A DNA stretch of 64,000 nt from CALGLS01 sp965222105 (GCA_965222105.1 CBDCTQ010000072.1:186001-250000), one strand, 5' to 3'. Positions 52,523-61,891 are shown, counted from the first letter of the stretch. The notes: generated by a model from the sequence alone, not told the origin. Translations and numbers: made by a program.

Positions 52523-54844
52523 TCACTCAAATTCATTCTTCACATCGAAGCCTGCTTCTTTGAGAAGCTTATCCTTGCGGAACAATTCGAGGTCGGCCTG
52601 TACCATTTCGCTGCAAAGCATTTGGATGTCGTATCGTGGTTCCCAGCCCAGTTTTTCTTTGGCTTTGGCGGGGTCGCCGATGAGGAGATCAACCTCTGTG
52701 GGGCGAAAATATTGGGGGTCGACGGCTACTACTTCCCGACCCACCGCCAGTTGGAATTCGGGATTGGAGCAAGTTCCGACAAGGCCGGTTTCTGATTCTC
52801 CTTCGCCCTTGAACTCCAGCTCGACGCCTATTTCCCGAAAGGACATGCGCACAAAATCCCGAACGCTGGTGGTGGCTCCGGTGGCGATGACCCAGTCTTC
52901 GGGTACATCTTGTTGAAGGATTTTCCACATGCATTCTACGTAGTCTTTGGCGTGGCCCCAGTCGCGTTTGGCGCTGAGGTTGCCGAGGTAGAGTTTGTCT
53001 TGCAGGCCCAACGCAATTTTGGCAACAGCCCGGGTGATCTTTCGGGTTACGAATGTTTCTCCGCGGAGGGGACTATTGTGGACATGGCCTTGCCCTATTC
53101 CACAGTGAAAAGTTCCACTTTCCGTGGTTAGATCAAAAAACCAACCATCAAAGTGATCCATTTCTATAATTTTTTTTACTTCATTATTTTCCTTTTGAAG
53201 ATGATGCACACCCGAAGGGATGTAACCATTTTCGACTTTGCGGACAAAGGTTCTACTAATTCCAGTTTTTCGTTGAATACCCCTTTGACTGATTCCTTGC
53301 TCAATAAGTGAAAGGACTCTTTGGTGTTTCTCAAAGGAATTTCTATTATTTTGCCCTTCGGAGGAATTACTTAAAACATTTATTGAATAATAAAGCTTAT
53401 ACTCACCCCATTTCCAGGATTCTTCCACATTGATATTATAATCTTGCTTCGTAGTATTGTTCAAAAGAAAAACTAAACCTGCCGCTAGAGTCGCAGAATT
53501 AGTCTTGAAGTTTTTGAATTCGTAATTACATGGGTTAGCTTTTAATCCATCCGCATGATTGTACCCTTCTAAAAAAGCAAGTTGAACTTCTTTTGAAGCG
53601 TTTAAAATTTGTGTAGGAATTCTCTTTTTTCGGTCTTCCGTGTAGATTTCAAATTGCCTGATCCATTGAGTCGCATTGTTAAGCCTCAATTGCCAGACAG
53701 TTTCACTGTCATTAAATCCAGATTTGGTTTCCCAATAATGAACGCTGTTAATAGGATTTAATGAAAGCCAAATGTATTCATATAATTCTAGTTTATCTTT
53801 TTCTTTTGAGGTGAGTTGTAGCTTATGCCCTTTTAGAAATCCATCACCGATAATAAAACCAAGAAGCTTTGCTTCTTTAGCTGCCAAATTATCTGTAGAT
53901 AGAGCAAATGGATAATCAATCAAATTAACTTTATCCCCTAATTCAATATTTCTAAAATTTTTCTCTTTTCCATCTTCCATTATGCATTCGTGACTACCAG
54001 TAGCTAAGTAGGCTGCATTCTTTGATACTACGAAGCGAGGGTTTTTAGGATTCTTTTCCTGTTCGTGAGGATATCCAGAGGCAAATAAAACCTTTGTCCA
54101 TCCAGAAGCATCCCAAACGTATAAATCTTCGGTGACGAAGGATTCCTGGTACTCCCGTTTATTTAAATCAATTGGGCACTCTCCTTTTACAGTATGGTTG
54201 AGAACAATCTCTTTAACGGGCTTTATATCTATCTCCCCATCTTTACCAACCTTATAAATCATCGGCATAAAATCAGCGATTGTCTCGTGATTAAAGAGGA
54301 TGCCGTTGCAAGCAAACATGTTATAGGCTTCCCGATAATTCACGGTAATCCAATAGGCATACATCTTAGCCACCGCATACGGTGAGCGTGGATAGAACGG
54401 CGTTTTCTCACTCTGCGGAATTTCTTGCACAAGTCCGTACAACTCGGAGGTGGAAGCCTGGTATATTTTCGTTTTTTGGGTCAGGCCCAAAATGCGGACG
54501 GCTTCGAGGATGCGCAGAGTCCCTACCCCATCGACGTCGGCAACGTATTCGGGTTGGTCGAAGCTGACCTTGACATGCGACATGGCGCCGAGGTTGTAGA
54601 TCTCGTCGGGCTGCACCTCCTGGATGATGCGTATGAGGTTGGTCGAGTCGGTAAGGTCGCCGTAGTGGAGGATGAAGTTGCGGTTGTCGATGTGGGGATC
54701 CTGATACAGATGGTCGATGCGTGCCGTGTTGAAGAGGGAAGTACGCCGCTTGATGCCGTGTACGATGTATCCCTTTTTCAGGAGGAATTCGGAGAGGTAG
54801 GCTCCGTCTTGACCGGTGATGCCGGTGATTAGTGCTTTTTTCAT
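52523..54844 (-). CDS. gmd: GDP-mannose 4,6-dehydratase interrupted by an intein
   Basis: The frame of 773 residues (start at ATG 54844) is Gmd split by a 403-residue insertion. The extein pieces join to about 370 residues, the normal Gmd size. They show the NADP site ALITGITGQDGAYL, the STSELYG motif, and Tyr-x3-Lys in SPYAVAKMYAY. The insertion falls between Glu and Ser of the conserved NHE-SPLRGETFVTRKI segment. The enzyme makes GDP-4-keto-6-deoxymannose from GDP-mannose, the first step towards GDP-L-fucose. Without splicing the active centre would be disrupted. It is upstream of fcl on the same strand. Confidence 0.93.
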   Translation of the reverse strand: MKKALITGITGQDGAYLSEFLLKKGYIVHGIKRRTSLFNTARIDHLYQDPHIDNRNFILHYGDLTDSTNLIRIIQEVQPDEIYNLGAMSHVKVSFDQPEYVADVDGVGTLRILEAVRILGLTQKTKIYQASTSELYGLVQEIPQSEKTPFYPRSPYAVAKMYAYWITVNYREAYNMFACNGILFNHETIADFMPMIYKVGKDGEIDIKPVKEIVLNHTVKGECPIDLNKREYQESFVTEDLYVWDASGWTKVLFASGYPHEQEKNPKNPRFVVSKNAAYLATGSHECIMEDGKEKNFRNIELGDKVNLIDYPFALSTDNLAAKEAKLLGFIIGDGFLKGHKLQLTSKEKDKLELYEYIWLSLNPINSVHYWETKSGFNDSETVWQLRLNNATQWIRQFEIYTEDRKKRIPTQILNASKEVQLAFLEGYNHADGLKANPCNYEFKNFKTNSATLAAGLVFLLNNTTKQDYNINVEESWKWGEYKLYYSINVLSNSSEGQNNRNSFEKHQRVLSLIEQGISQRGIQRKTGISRTFVRKVENGYIPSGVHHLQKENNEVKKIIEMDHFDGWFFDLTTESGTFHCGIGQGHVHNSPLRGETFVTRKITRAVAKIALGLQDKLYLGNLSAKRDWGHAKDYVECMWKILQQDVPEDWVIATGATTSVRDFVRMSFREIGVELEFKGEGESETGLVGTCSNPEFQLAVGREVVAVDPQYFRPTEVDLLIGDPAKAKEKLGWEPRYDIQMLCSEMVQADLELFRKDKLLKEAGFDVKNEFE
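53075..54283 (-). mobile_element. LAGLIDADG intein in gmd (403 residues)
   Basis: The intein runs from Thr1 (codon 54281-54283) to Asn403 (53075-53077), and Ser+1 is the first residue of the C-extein. Block B is TGSH (Thr95, His98). Two LAGLIDADG motifs are KLLGFIIGDGF (about 139-149, Asp147) and LAFLEGYNHADG (about 235-246, Asp245). A helix-turn-helix-like segment (QGISQRGIQRKTGISRTFV) lies at 329-347. Block F is WFFDLTTESGTFH and the end is GHVHN. The insert is visibly more A/T-rich than its host gene. Residue 1 is Thr, where almost all inteins have Cys or Ser. Confidence 0.9.
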
Positions 54845-54964
54845 TTTTTCTTTTTTAGTCATCGCGCTGCGCACGATGTTAATGCAGTCGCCCCGTCAGG
54901 GCTCTCAGGGTTTTTCAGAGGTTATGGGTTTAACGGTAAATGGGGAGGGTATGTTATTTTATTT

Positions 54965-55717
54965 TTAATCTGTCATTTTTTCATATTGGATGGCGAGCAT
55001 TTCGCGGAGTGCTTTTTCGAGTTTGCGCATGTTGCCGGCGGAGACACCCCACCACCCTTCTGAGGAGCGGGCCAGGCGACCTTTGCCGGTGTGGTTGGTG
55101 GGGGCGGGTATGGGGCTTAGTCGCCTTTTGGAGAAGGTGAGCATGGCGCGGGGCATGTGGATGGCGCTGGTGGCTATGATGAGTTGGGTGGTGTCGTTGT
55201 AGAAGTGTTGTTGGTAGTGGTCGGCTTCCTGAGCGGTGGTGGCGGGTTTGGTCATTGTGTGTATTTTGGTGGTATCGACGCCGAGGGCTATGGCTGTTGC
55301 TTTCATGGTTTCGGCGATGGACATATTCCCCTTTTTGGCCTTACCGGAAAAGATGATCTCGCTATTTGGCAATAGCCGATGCACCCGTATGCCTTCTACT
55401 ACCCGGGTCAGGGAGTTGGAAGCCAGTCGGCTATTGGGGGGCAGGCTGGTGTCGTTGGTAAATCCGCCGCCGAGGACGAGGATGTGTGCGTGTTGTTTGT
55501 CCAATGGTCTGATCTCGGGGTTGAAGGTGGGGTATTTGCGCTCCAGCTTTCTGACGAGGTATTCGGGTAGTGGGTTGGTGAAGGTGATAAGGAGGAGGAG
55601 GACGGTTGCGTTGCGGAGCCATTTGTACCATTTTCGCTTTTTGTATCGACGGCTTATCCAGGCTCCGGCGGCCAGGGCTATGATGAGGTAGAGGGGGTTG
55701 GTGAGGAGTTTTAGCAT
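54965..55717 (-). CDS. YdcF/ElyC-family (DUF218) membrane protein
   Basis: A 250-residue protein with two N-terminal helices (about 3-20 and 37-50), followed by the DUF218 domain: HILVLGGGFT, RVVEGIRVHR, SEIIFSGKAKKG, AETMKATAIALGVDTTKIH, TTAQEADHY and IIATSAIHMPRA. Members such as ElyC act in envelope polysaccharide metabolism, but the activity is not settled. It lies between the polysaccharide genes and the SNF2 gene. Confidence 0.87.
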   Translation of the reverse strand: MLKLLTNPLYLIIALAAGAWISRRYKKRKWYKWLRNATVLLLLITFTNPLPEYLVRKLERKYPTFNPEIRPLDKQHAHILVLGGGFTNDTSLPPNSRLASNSLTRVVEGIRVHRLLPNSEIIFSGKAKKGNMSIAETMKATAIALGVDTTKIHTMTKPATTAQEADHYQQHFYNDTTQLIIATSAIHMPRAMLTFSKRRLSPIPAPTNHTGKGRLARSSEGWWGVSAGNMRKLEKALREMLAIQYEKMTD

Positions 55718-55781
55718 TACTAGGCATCGCAGTTACAAACCTGTCGGTCCTGGTACTTGGGGCGGGCTGCGACGAACGAAG

Positions 55782-58700
55782 TCAATCAAACAAAGCCATT
55801 AGCTCTTCCTTTTTCAAGGACTTGAGTACATTTTCGTCTGTTCGGATAATATCGCTAGCCAGATTTTTCTTTCGCTCCTGCAGTTTAAGGATCTTTTCTT
55901 CTATCGAGTCTTTGCAGATCAGTTTGTAAGCAAAGACGTGTTTGTCCTGTCCGATCCGGTGGGTGCGGTCTATGGCCTGTGATTCGACAGCGGGGTTCCA
56001 CCAGGGGTCGAGGATGTAAACGTAATCGGCCTTGGTGAGGTTCATCCCTGTATTGCCGGCTTTGAGGCTGATGAGGAAAATGTTGATGTCGTCGCGGTCC
56101 ATAAATTTGTCGACTTCTTTTTGGCGTTTGGTGGTGGAGCCGTCGAGATAGGCGTATTTGATGCCGCGATTGTCCAGTTCTTTACGCACGATAGAGAGAA
56201 GGCTGACGAATTGAGAGAATATCAGAGCGTTGTGGTGGTCGAGTTCTTCCGTAAGGTTTTGCAAGAGGATGTCGATTTTTACGGAGTCTGCTTTCGCCCC
56301 GGAAAAGGCGGGGTTGAGCAATACAGGTGAATTGCACATTTGGCGCAAGCGCAAAAGCCCGTCGAGTATTTGAAATTTTGACTTGGCCAGCCCTTTCTCT
56401 TCGACCACTTCTTCGATGTCTTCTTTTATCTTTTGCTTCAGGTTGTCGTACAGCCGGCGTTGGGTCCGGCCCATTTCGCAGTAGATGATGGTTTCGGTTT
56501 TTTCCGGAAGGTCTTTGGCCACCTGTTCTTTTGTCCGTCGGAGGAGAAAAGGATGAATGAGTTTGCGCAATAGCGCTGCCTTTTCCACATCCCCGTAATT
56601 ATCGATGGGTTTGGCAAAATCGGAGATAAATCCCGTTTTAGTGCCCAGTAATCCCGGCGAGGTAAAACTGAGTTGGGCGTACAAATCGAGCGTGTTGTTT
56701 TCGATGGGAGTACCCGTCATTGCAATTTTATTGTTAGATTGCAAAATGCGCATGGCTTTGTACCGTTTGGAGTTAGGGTTTTTGATGGCCTGCGATTCGT
56801 CAAGAATGATGTAATTGAATTTAAACTCCTTAAACATTTCGACATCGGAGACGGCAGTTCCATAGGTGGTGATAACGATATGGCAAGGTAGTAGTTCTTC
56901 GATCATTTTGGCGCGACCAGGGCCGTGGTGGATGACATATTTTAGCTTGGGGCAAAACTTGTCGAGTTCTGCAGCCCAGTTGAAGAGCAGGCTTCGGGGC
57001 ACGACTACCAGGGAAGGAGCCTTGTCGATCTGGTCTGCCAGCAAACAGATCACCTGCACGGTTTTACCCAACCCCATATCATCGGCCAGGATGCCTCCAA
57101 AACTGGATTCGTCGAGAAACTTCAACCATTCAAAACCATGCTTTTGATAGTCCCGCAATGTAGCATTTACAATTTTGGGGACTTTGTATTTTTTGTTCAG
57201 CTCGATTTGTTGGATGCGCTGTTTTTTCTCCCGAAGTTCTTTCAATATTTTTTTATCGTCGATGTCTTCAAAAAGGTCTTCGATGATGTTGAAGCGGTAT
57301 TTGGAAATGGCGATGCGTTCTTTTTTGACTTCGGCTATGGCCAAAATCTGCCGGGCTTGTTTGAGCCATTCTTCGGGCAATATTCCCAGTGTACCATCTT
57401 TGAGGCGTACAAAGGATTCTTTATTGCGAAGTGCCTTGATCCAATCGGCCGTTTTGACTTTTTCATCGCCGAAGGAGACGCCCAATTCGACTTCGAACCA
57501 GTCGATACCGGAGCGTACATGGGAGAATGTAACTGCTTTGTTGGAGTTGTAATTAAATTTGCTGAGATTTTTTTGTCCCAACACTTCTATTCCGGCCATT
57601 TGGCAAGCTTCATTGAAGTGGAGAAACCAGTAGTTGTTGATCAAGTCTGCGCCCTTGAGCCAGACGTATTCCTGCAATTGAGTATCGTTGTCAAATTGAG
57701 GATGCGCATTTTTGATGAAATTCGCCAAAAATTCCTGGTCAGCTTCATCTGCGCGGAATAATTTTTTGCCGATGTAGTAGCTGTCTCTGTCAAAAACGTT
57801 GAAACTGTAGTCGTCATATTTCAGGCGAGGTTCGAATAGAATAAATTCTCCCACCTCACGCAGCAATATCTGGAATTGGGGGTCGGTCAGTACTTCTTCT
57901 TCCATGATAATATCGGAGACCGTTTCCACATCAAAATATTGCCTTAGATCTGTTACTAAACGAGTCAAGTCATTTTGGCTGGCATGCGGTATGATGATCT
58001 CATCGTGGCCGGAAAATAGCTTCATCACCTCCTGCATTTGTTCATTTTCAAAACAATAAGCCGTTGAATAGGTAGCACAAAAGACCTCGTTGGCGTAGGT
58101 CACTTCGGAATAGTCAAAGGGATTACCATCCAAAGTCAGGTGCCGCCTTAGCCGTACCAATCCATCTTTTTTTACAACAGAGAATTTACCATGGAGAGGA
58201 GAGGGATGGAAGTGTACCAGGCTGAGGTTTGATTCCCTGAGTGTACCACCATGGATACTGCCATTGTATATATATTGGTAGAGGCTGTTGAGTTGCTCAA
58301 TATTGGACAATAAAAGTTGTTTGATTTTCCGGAAACGGGTGTTTCGATCTTTTTGGTTGCAGGCAAAAAACAATTCCTCGGCGAGTCGCTGATGGTCGGT
58401 TGGCAAAATATTGGGGAGGTGCGATACAATGCGTTTGGTTTTGTAAATTCCGGGCTTGGTTTTAAATCCGGGGCCGCGCATGAAGTGTAGCCCGACTATA
58501 TTTTTATTGGCGTTGTTCTGTGCCCAACAGTAGGCGAATTTGAGCTCCCGGCCTTCTTCGAGCAATTCTGTGTGTGTTTTGTTGGAGGTCTTGCGCAGTT
58601 CTCTGTCGTGGTTCAGTACGTCGATGGTCGTGTTGACCCATTTCGGGCTCACTATGTTTTCATTGATGGCATGGCTGAAGAATCCTTTGTTGTTGAAAAC

Positions 58701-59582
58701 GACCTTAAAATAGTTCCCGAAAACGCGGGAGTCCACACCGGTCCTTTTCGCTTCTTTCTTCACCAAACTTTGCCAGGTTGTCGATCCGTTTAGTAACCCA
58801 AAGCCTGCCAAATAGCGGTTGGCTTCATTGAGCAGAGCCATCTGGTGTGTGCATAGTGTTGGTGTTTTTTTATTACAGGAAAGACATTTGACGTACCACT
58901 CTCCCTTTATTGGTTGTAGCGCGATGGATTGCTCTTTGAAATTGTACGCCTGATATTTGGAGATGGTTTTTAAGGTGAGTACGTTTTCATCAGAAAGCGT
59001 TCCTTCGAAGGTTTCGTTCCATTGTAATTTTTCTGCATGCTTATTCGTGCGGTGCCTGTCCAGTGTTGTCTGGAAGCTGCCGTTGACCAGGGGCAATTTG
59101 CGATAGGTTCCGGCGGTGTTTCCTCCCTCCAGCACGGCGGGTGTATTTTTTGCTGTCGATTTCGAGGGTGTGTCAGCAGCCTGCCCGGCTTTCTTCTTGC
59201 CCCGTACTGACTTGATTTTCCTCACTCCGCGGGCTTTCACTGATTGGGGGGCAGGGGTTGTTCGTCGTCGGCGTTCGATGGCTTTTGGGTTGGTGAGGAA
59301 GCGGTCGCTTACTTCGTGTAACACGGCTACTTCGTGTTTGCAATTATCCTTGTAGGGACAATCACATTTGCCCCTCCAGATATTTTTATCAAAATCAAAA
59401 TTAAACTCAACGTAGTAGGTGCTGCTTGAAGTCCCCTCAACGGTTGCTTCGATGGTCCCGCTTTCTTCATTAATGCTGAGGTTGGAAACGCGGTTGTCTA
59501 CATAATAAAAATAACCCCGGCTTCGGACGGCGGAAGCGTAGTCTGCTTTTAGCGTTTTCTCTATGGTATTTGAATCGAACAT
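55782..59582 (-). CDS. Large SNF2-family helicase with SWIM zinc finger
   Basis: A 1266-residue protein starting at ATG 59582. A SWIM zinc finger is seen at about residues 73-90 (CDCPYKDNCKHEVAVL, C-x-C-x(n)-C-x-H). A Ser/Lys-rich linker follows. The helicase core starts near 810 with LRDYQKHGFEWL, Walker A ILADDMGLGKTVQ (about 836), IILDESQAIKN (about 927), MTGTPIENNTLDL, and then AGNTGMNLTKADYVYILDPWW and AIDRTHRIGQ. SWIM-SNF2 proteins are DNA-translocating ATPases whose cell role is mostly unknown. It is distinct from the 939-residue SNF2 protein and has no shared partner. Confidence 0.92.
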   Translation of the reverse strand: MFDSNTIEKTLKADYASAVRSRGYFYYVDNRVSNLSINEESGTIEATVEGTSSSTYYVEFNFDFDKNIWRGKCDCPYKDNCKHEVAVLHEVSDRFLTNPKAIERRRRTTPAPQSVKARGVRKIKSVRGKKKAGQAADTPSKSTAKNTPAVLEGGNTAGTYRKLPLVNGSFQTTLDRHRTNKHAEKLQWNETFEGTLSDENVLTLKTISKYQAYNFKEQSIALQPIKGEWYVKCLSCNKKTPTLCTHQMALLNEANRYLAGFGLLNGSTTWQSLVKKEAKRTGVDSRVFGNYFKVVFNNKGFFSHAINENIVSPKWVNTTIDVLNHDRELRKTSNKTHTELLEEGRELKFAYCWAQNNANKNIVGLHFMRGPGFKTKPGIYKTKRIVSHLPNILPTDHQRLAEELFFACNQKDRNTRFRKIKQLLLSNIEQLNSLYQYIYNGSIHGGTLRESNLSLVHFHPSPLHGKFSVVKKDGLVRLRRHLTLDGNPFDYSEVTYANEVFCATYSTAYCFENEQMQEVMKLFSGHDEIIIPHASQNDLTRLVTDLRQYFDVETVSDIIMEEEVLTDPQFQILLREVGEFILFEPRLKYDDYSFNVFDRDSYYIGKKLFRADEADQEFLANFIKNAHPQFDNDTQLQEYVWLKGADLINNYWFLHFNEACQMAGIEVLGQKNLSKFNYNSNKAVTFSHVRSGIDWFEVELGVSFGDEKVKTADWIKALRNKESFVRLKDGTLGILPEEWLKQARQILAIAEVKKERIAISKYRFNIIEDLFEDIDDKKILKELREKKQRIQQIELNKKYKVPKIVNATLRDYQKHGFEWLKFLDESSFGGILADDMGLGKTVQVICLLADQIDKAPSLVVVPRSLLFNWAAELDKFCPKLKYVIHHGPGRAKMIEELLPCHIVITTYGTAVSDVEMFKEFKFNYIILDESQAIKNPNSKRYKAMRILQSNNKIAMTGTPIENNTLDLYAQLSFTSPGLLGTKTGFISDFAKPIDNYGDVEKAALLRKLIHPFLLRRTKEQVAKDLPEKTETIIYCEMGRTQRRLYDNLKQKIKEDIEEVVEEKGLAKSKFQILDGLLRLRQMCNSPVLLNPAFSGAKADSVKIDILLQNLTEELDHHNALIFSQFVSLLSIVRKELDNRGIKYAYLDGSTTKRQKEVDKFMDRDDINIFLISLKAGNTGMNLTKADYVYILDPWWNPAVESQAIDRTHRIGQDKHVFAYKLICKDSIEEKILKLQERKKNLASDIIRTDENVLKSLKKEELMALFD

Positions 59583-59861
59583 GATGATGGACGGTTCACG
59601 GTTCACGGTCAACGGTCGTGGTAGCTGGGATAAAAATTAAATGAGCATGTGAATCAGGGGTTAAATTCTCTTTTGAGCGGTCAGAAGTCAGATCGTTCCC
59701 ACCACGGCGGGACTGTCAGAGGTCAGACTGCCCTCAAACGCAATTAATACGAGTGGTTTGGCCTGATAGCTGGCTGCTCAAGAAATGTAATGGTCAAACC
59801 CTGATTCCCATTGAGTGTAAAGATATACAACTCCGGGGAAATAGCCGGTGTGGCGTAGGAT
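59583..59861. other. Intergenic region with short degenerate repeats
   Basis: About 280 bp without a gene. Near 59590-59620 there are nested words of the type GGTTCACGGT. At about 59680-59730 GTCAGAAGTCAGA and GTCAGAGGTCAGA repeat. These look like remains of short tandem repeats. No function is seen. Confidence 0.45.
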
Positions 59862-60440
59862 TTATTGCTGTAACTTACGGATGGCATTTCGAAGCATTTG
59901 CCGGACCTTTTTGTAATCGACAAGTATCCAGTCTTCTAGGACGGGGATGTATTTAGGGTCTCCGGAGTCGGCTACGGTTTGGATAAGTTGGGTGATCATG
60001 CCCCGGTCCCGGTCTTTGAGATATGAGATGTTGTAAGGGCGTTGTTGGGTTTTAATCAATTGGTCGAACTCCTCCATAAACTCTTCCACCCTGACGTCTT
60101 TGCAAATTGCCCATCCTGTTGGAGCATGTACGAGCAGGGGGAGATGGCGGTCGTATTCGAGGCGAAGGTAGTCGTTGGCGATGACCCAGTCAACGCGCTG
60201 TTGGATATCGGCGATGGTGAGTTCTGAAAAGTATCCATATACGCGTGATTGATCCAGATTCAGTTTCAACAGGTACTGGTCTTTGGAGCCTTTGAGGAGT
60301 TTGGACAACAGGGTTCTTCCACCGGTCAGGATCATTTCGTCGGCGCCGCGGATGATGGCCCGCAGGTCGGCTTTGGGGAAGTGGGGAAAGTGGCCGGGAA
60401 GCAGGGTGTAGGGGACTTTTGGTCGGCGGTGTCTTGGCAT
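59862..60440 (-). CDS. RQC-minor-like DNA-binding protein
   Basis: A 192-residue protein starting MPRHRRPKVPYTLLPGHF. The central part (DEMILTGGRTLLSKLLKGSKD, DQSRVYGYFSELT, VDWVIANDYLRLEYDRHLPLL, TGWAICKD) is the winged-helix RQC pattern normally found in RecQ helicases, here without a helicase core. This matches the RQC-minor type of free-standing DNA-binding proteins. The C-terminus has HEAT-like helices (DRGMITQLIQTVADSGDPKYIPVLEDW). It may bind branched DNA and guide a helicase. The SNF2 gene is 280 bp downstream on the same strand. Confidence 0.8.
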   Translation of the reverse strand: MPRHRRPKVPYTLLPGHFPHFPKADLRAIIRGADEMILTGGRTLLSKLLKGSKDQYLLKLNLDQSRVYGYFSELTIADIQQRVDWVIANDYLRLEYDRHLPLLVHAPTGWAICKDVRVEEFMEEFDQLIKTQQRPYNISYLKDRDRGMITQLIQTVADSGDPKYIPVLEDWILVDYKKVRQMLRNAIRKLQQ

Positions 60441-60468
60441 GGTTCGTCGAAGGCCAATGTATTAGACA

Positions 60469-61158
60469 TTAGGCAGTTACATTCAAAGCCGTCGGCTTGC
60501 GCGGCAGGTCTTTAAACACATCATACAACAAATTACTTTCTGGAAAGAGGATGACCCAGGCGGTGAGAAAAAGGATGGCCAGGTCGGTACGGAGGGATTG
60601 GTGTTTTTGGTACCAGAGTTCTACCTGGCCTTTGTAGGGATAAATTTCATTTTCATAAAAAGCCCAGGGGTCGTCGCCGCGCTGCTTTACTTTAGTCATC
60701 AACCCTTCTTCATCCCTGAAAATGATGGAGCCGATACCGGTGATCCCCGGCTTGACGTTGTAGATGAGTTTTTTGACTTCGTCGGGGTAGGCTTTGAAAC
60801 TTTTGGGCATGACCGGGCGGGGTCCTACAAAGCTCATCTCGCCACGGAGGACGTTGATCAACTGGGGGAGTTCATTGATTTTGGAGGCCCGCAAGAAGCC
60901 ACCCATCGGGGTAATGCGCGGGTCTTCTTTGGTGGTGATGATGCCACCCGCCATGTTGGGACTGTCTTTGAGCATGGTGGCGAACTTCCAGATGTCAAAA
61001 GTCTTGTTGTGCAGCCCCACCCTTTTTTGGAAGTACCAGATGTAGCCTTCGCCGGTGAGTTTTAGGCCGATCATTACCGGGATCAGGATGGGGGATATTA
61101 ATACCAATAAAATTAAAGCCAATAAAAAATCGAAGACGCGTTTGAAGAGCAGATACAT
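60469..61158 (-). CDS. Initiating sugar transferase (polyprenyl-phosphate glycosylphosphotransferase)
   Basis: A 229-residue protein starting at ATG 61158. One N-terminal helix (FDFLLALILLVLISPILIPVM) is followed by the PglC/WcaJ-type catalytic domain: FQKRVGLHNKTFDIWKFATM, TPMGGFLRASKINELPQLINVLRGEMSFVGPRP, and GITGIGS. It transfers a sugar phosphate from a nucleotide sugar to the lipid carrier, the first step of capsule, exopolysaccharide or O-antigen synthesis. Other genes of that pathway (wecB, gmd, fcl) are nearby. Confidence 0.92.
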   Translation of the reverse strand: MYLLFKRVFDFLLALILLVLISPILIPVMIGLKLTGEGYIWYFQKRVGLHNKTFDIWKFATMLKDSPNMAGGIITTKEDPRITPMGGFLRASKINELPQLINVLRGEMSFVGPRPVMPKSFKAYPDEVKKLIYNVKPGITGIGSIIFRDEEGLMTKVKQRGDDPWAFYENEIYPYKGQVELWYQKHQSLRTDLAILFLTAWVILFPESNLLYDVFKDLPRKPTALNVTA

Positions 61159-61327
61159 TAGGGTATAAAACTTATGGTTTGCATTCCGCAATGCGAAATT
61201 TTAATTATTCGGCCCTTTTATAGCCCAACACGCTCGCCGATTTACCAGAGGAGGCAGGGGATGTAGGAGTATTGTTTGGGAAATCGAGTTGGCGGGTGTC
61301 CGCCGATCATATTGATACTACCACCAG

Positions 61328-61891
61328 CTAGAGGATGAAAACATCATCGTACTGAAGCGCAAAGTCGAAGGATTTACACTCCACTACACCCGACTCAGAA
61401 ATGATTTGTTTGAAATGATATTCTCCGCTTTTTGGCTGGCGATGAATTTCAATTTGCCGGTCATTGAGGTTGACGATCCAATACTCCGGGATATTGGCAT
61501 TTGCGTAAAGCGACATTTTTACCGTCTGATCCCTTTCCAGGGTAGTGTCGGAAACTTCAATGATCAAATATAATTCTTCAGGAGTTGGATGAGCCGAACG
61601 ATATTTATCACTCTTGTAATGGGCGATGGCAATATCGGGTTCGGGCTCAGAAAAATCATCAATTTGTACTGGGTTTTGGCCCCTAACCACCGCTTTTCCA
61701 TGTAATTTTAACACCAGCATCTCAAATAGATCATCGACTATACCAGCATGGGGGCTTCTAATAGGACTCATAGTAAAAATCTGACCATTAAGGAGTTCGA
61801 CACGATCCGTATCCTTGAGAATACCTACTTCTGCCAATTTGTGGTAGTCGCCGACTGTAAACGTAAATGGATTTTTTAGTACAAGGGTCAT
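61328..61891 (-). CDS. Uma2-family endonuclease-like protein
   Basis: A 187-residue protein with the classical Uma2 motifs: RVELLNGQIFTMSPI, EPEPDIAIA, LIIEVSDTTLERDQTVKMSLYA and NIPEYWIV. Its motif is E-x-S, unlike the E-x-A of the paralogue at 49039. Family function is unsettled. It lies between the sugar transferase and wecB, with no sign of a functional link. Confidence 0.9.
   Translation of the reverse strand: MTLVLKNPFTFTVGDYHKLAEVGILKDTDRVELLNGQIFTMSPIRSPHAGIVDDLFEMLVLKLHGKAVVRGQNPVQIDDFSEPEPDIAIAHYKSDKYRSAHPTPEELYLIIEVSDTTLERDQTVKMSLYANANIPEYWIVNLNDRQIEIHRQPKSGEYHFKQIISESGVVECKSFDFALQYDDVFIL

Noticed and set aside
53075..54283. Class 3 (WCT) intein reading
   Set aside because: The block F position that should hold Cys is Asp (FFDLTTE), and no matching Trp is evident in block B.
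52523..54874. Long Gmd frame taken as a two-domain fusion or an annotation error
   Set aside because: Both halves of a normal Gmd flank an insertion with block B, LAGLIDADG motifs and a terminal His-Asn/Ser junction. An intein explains the data better.
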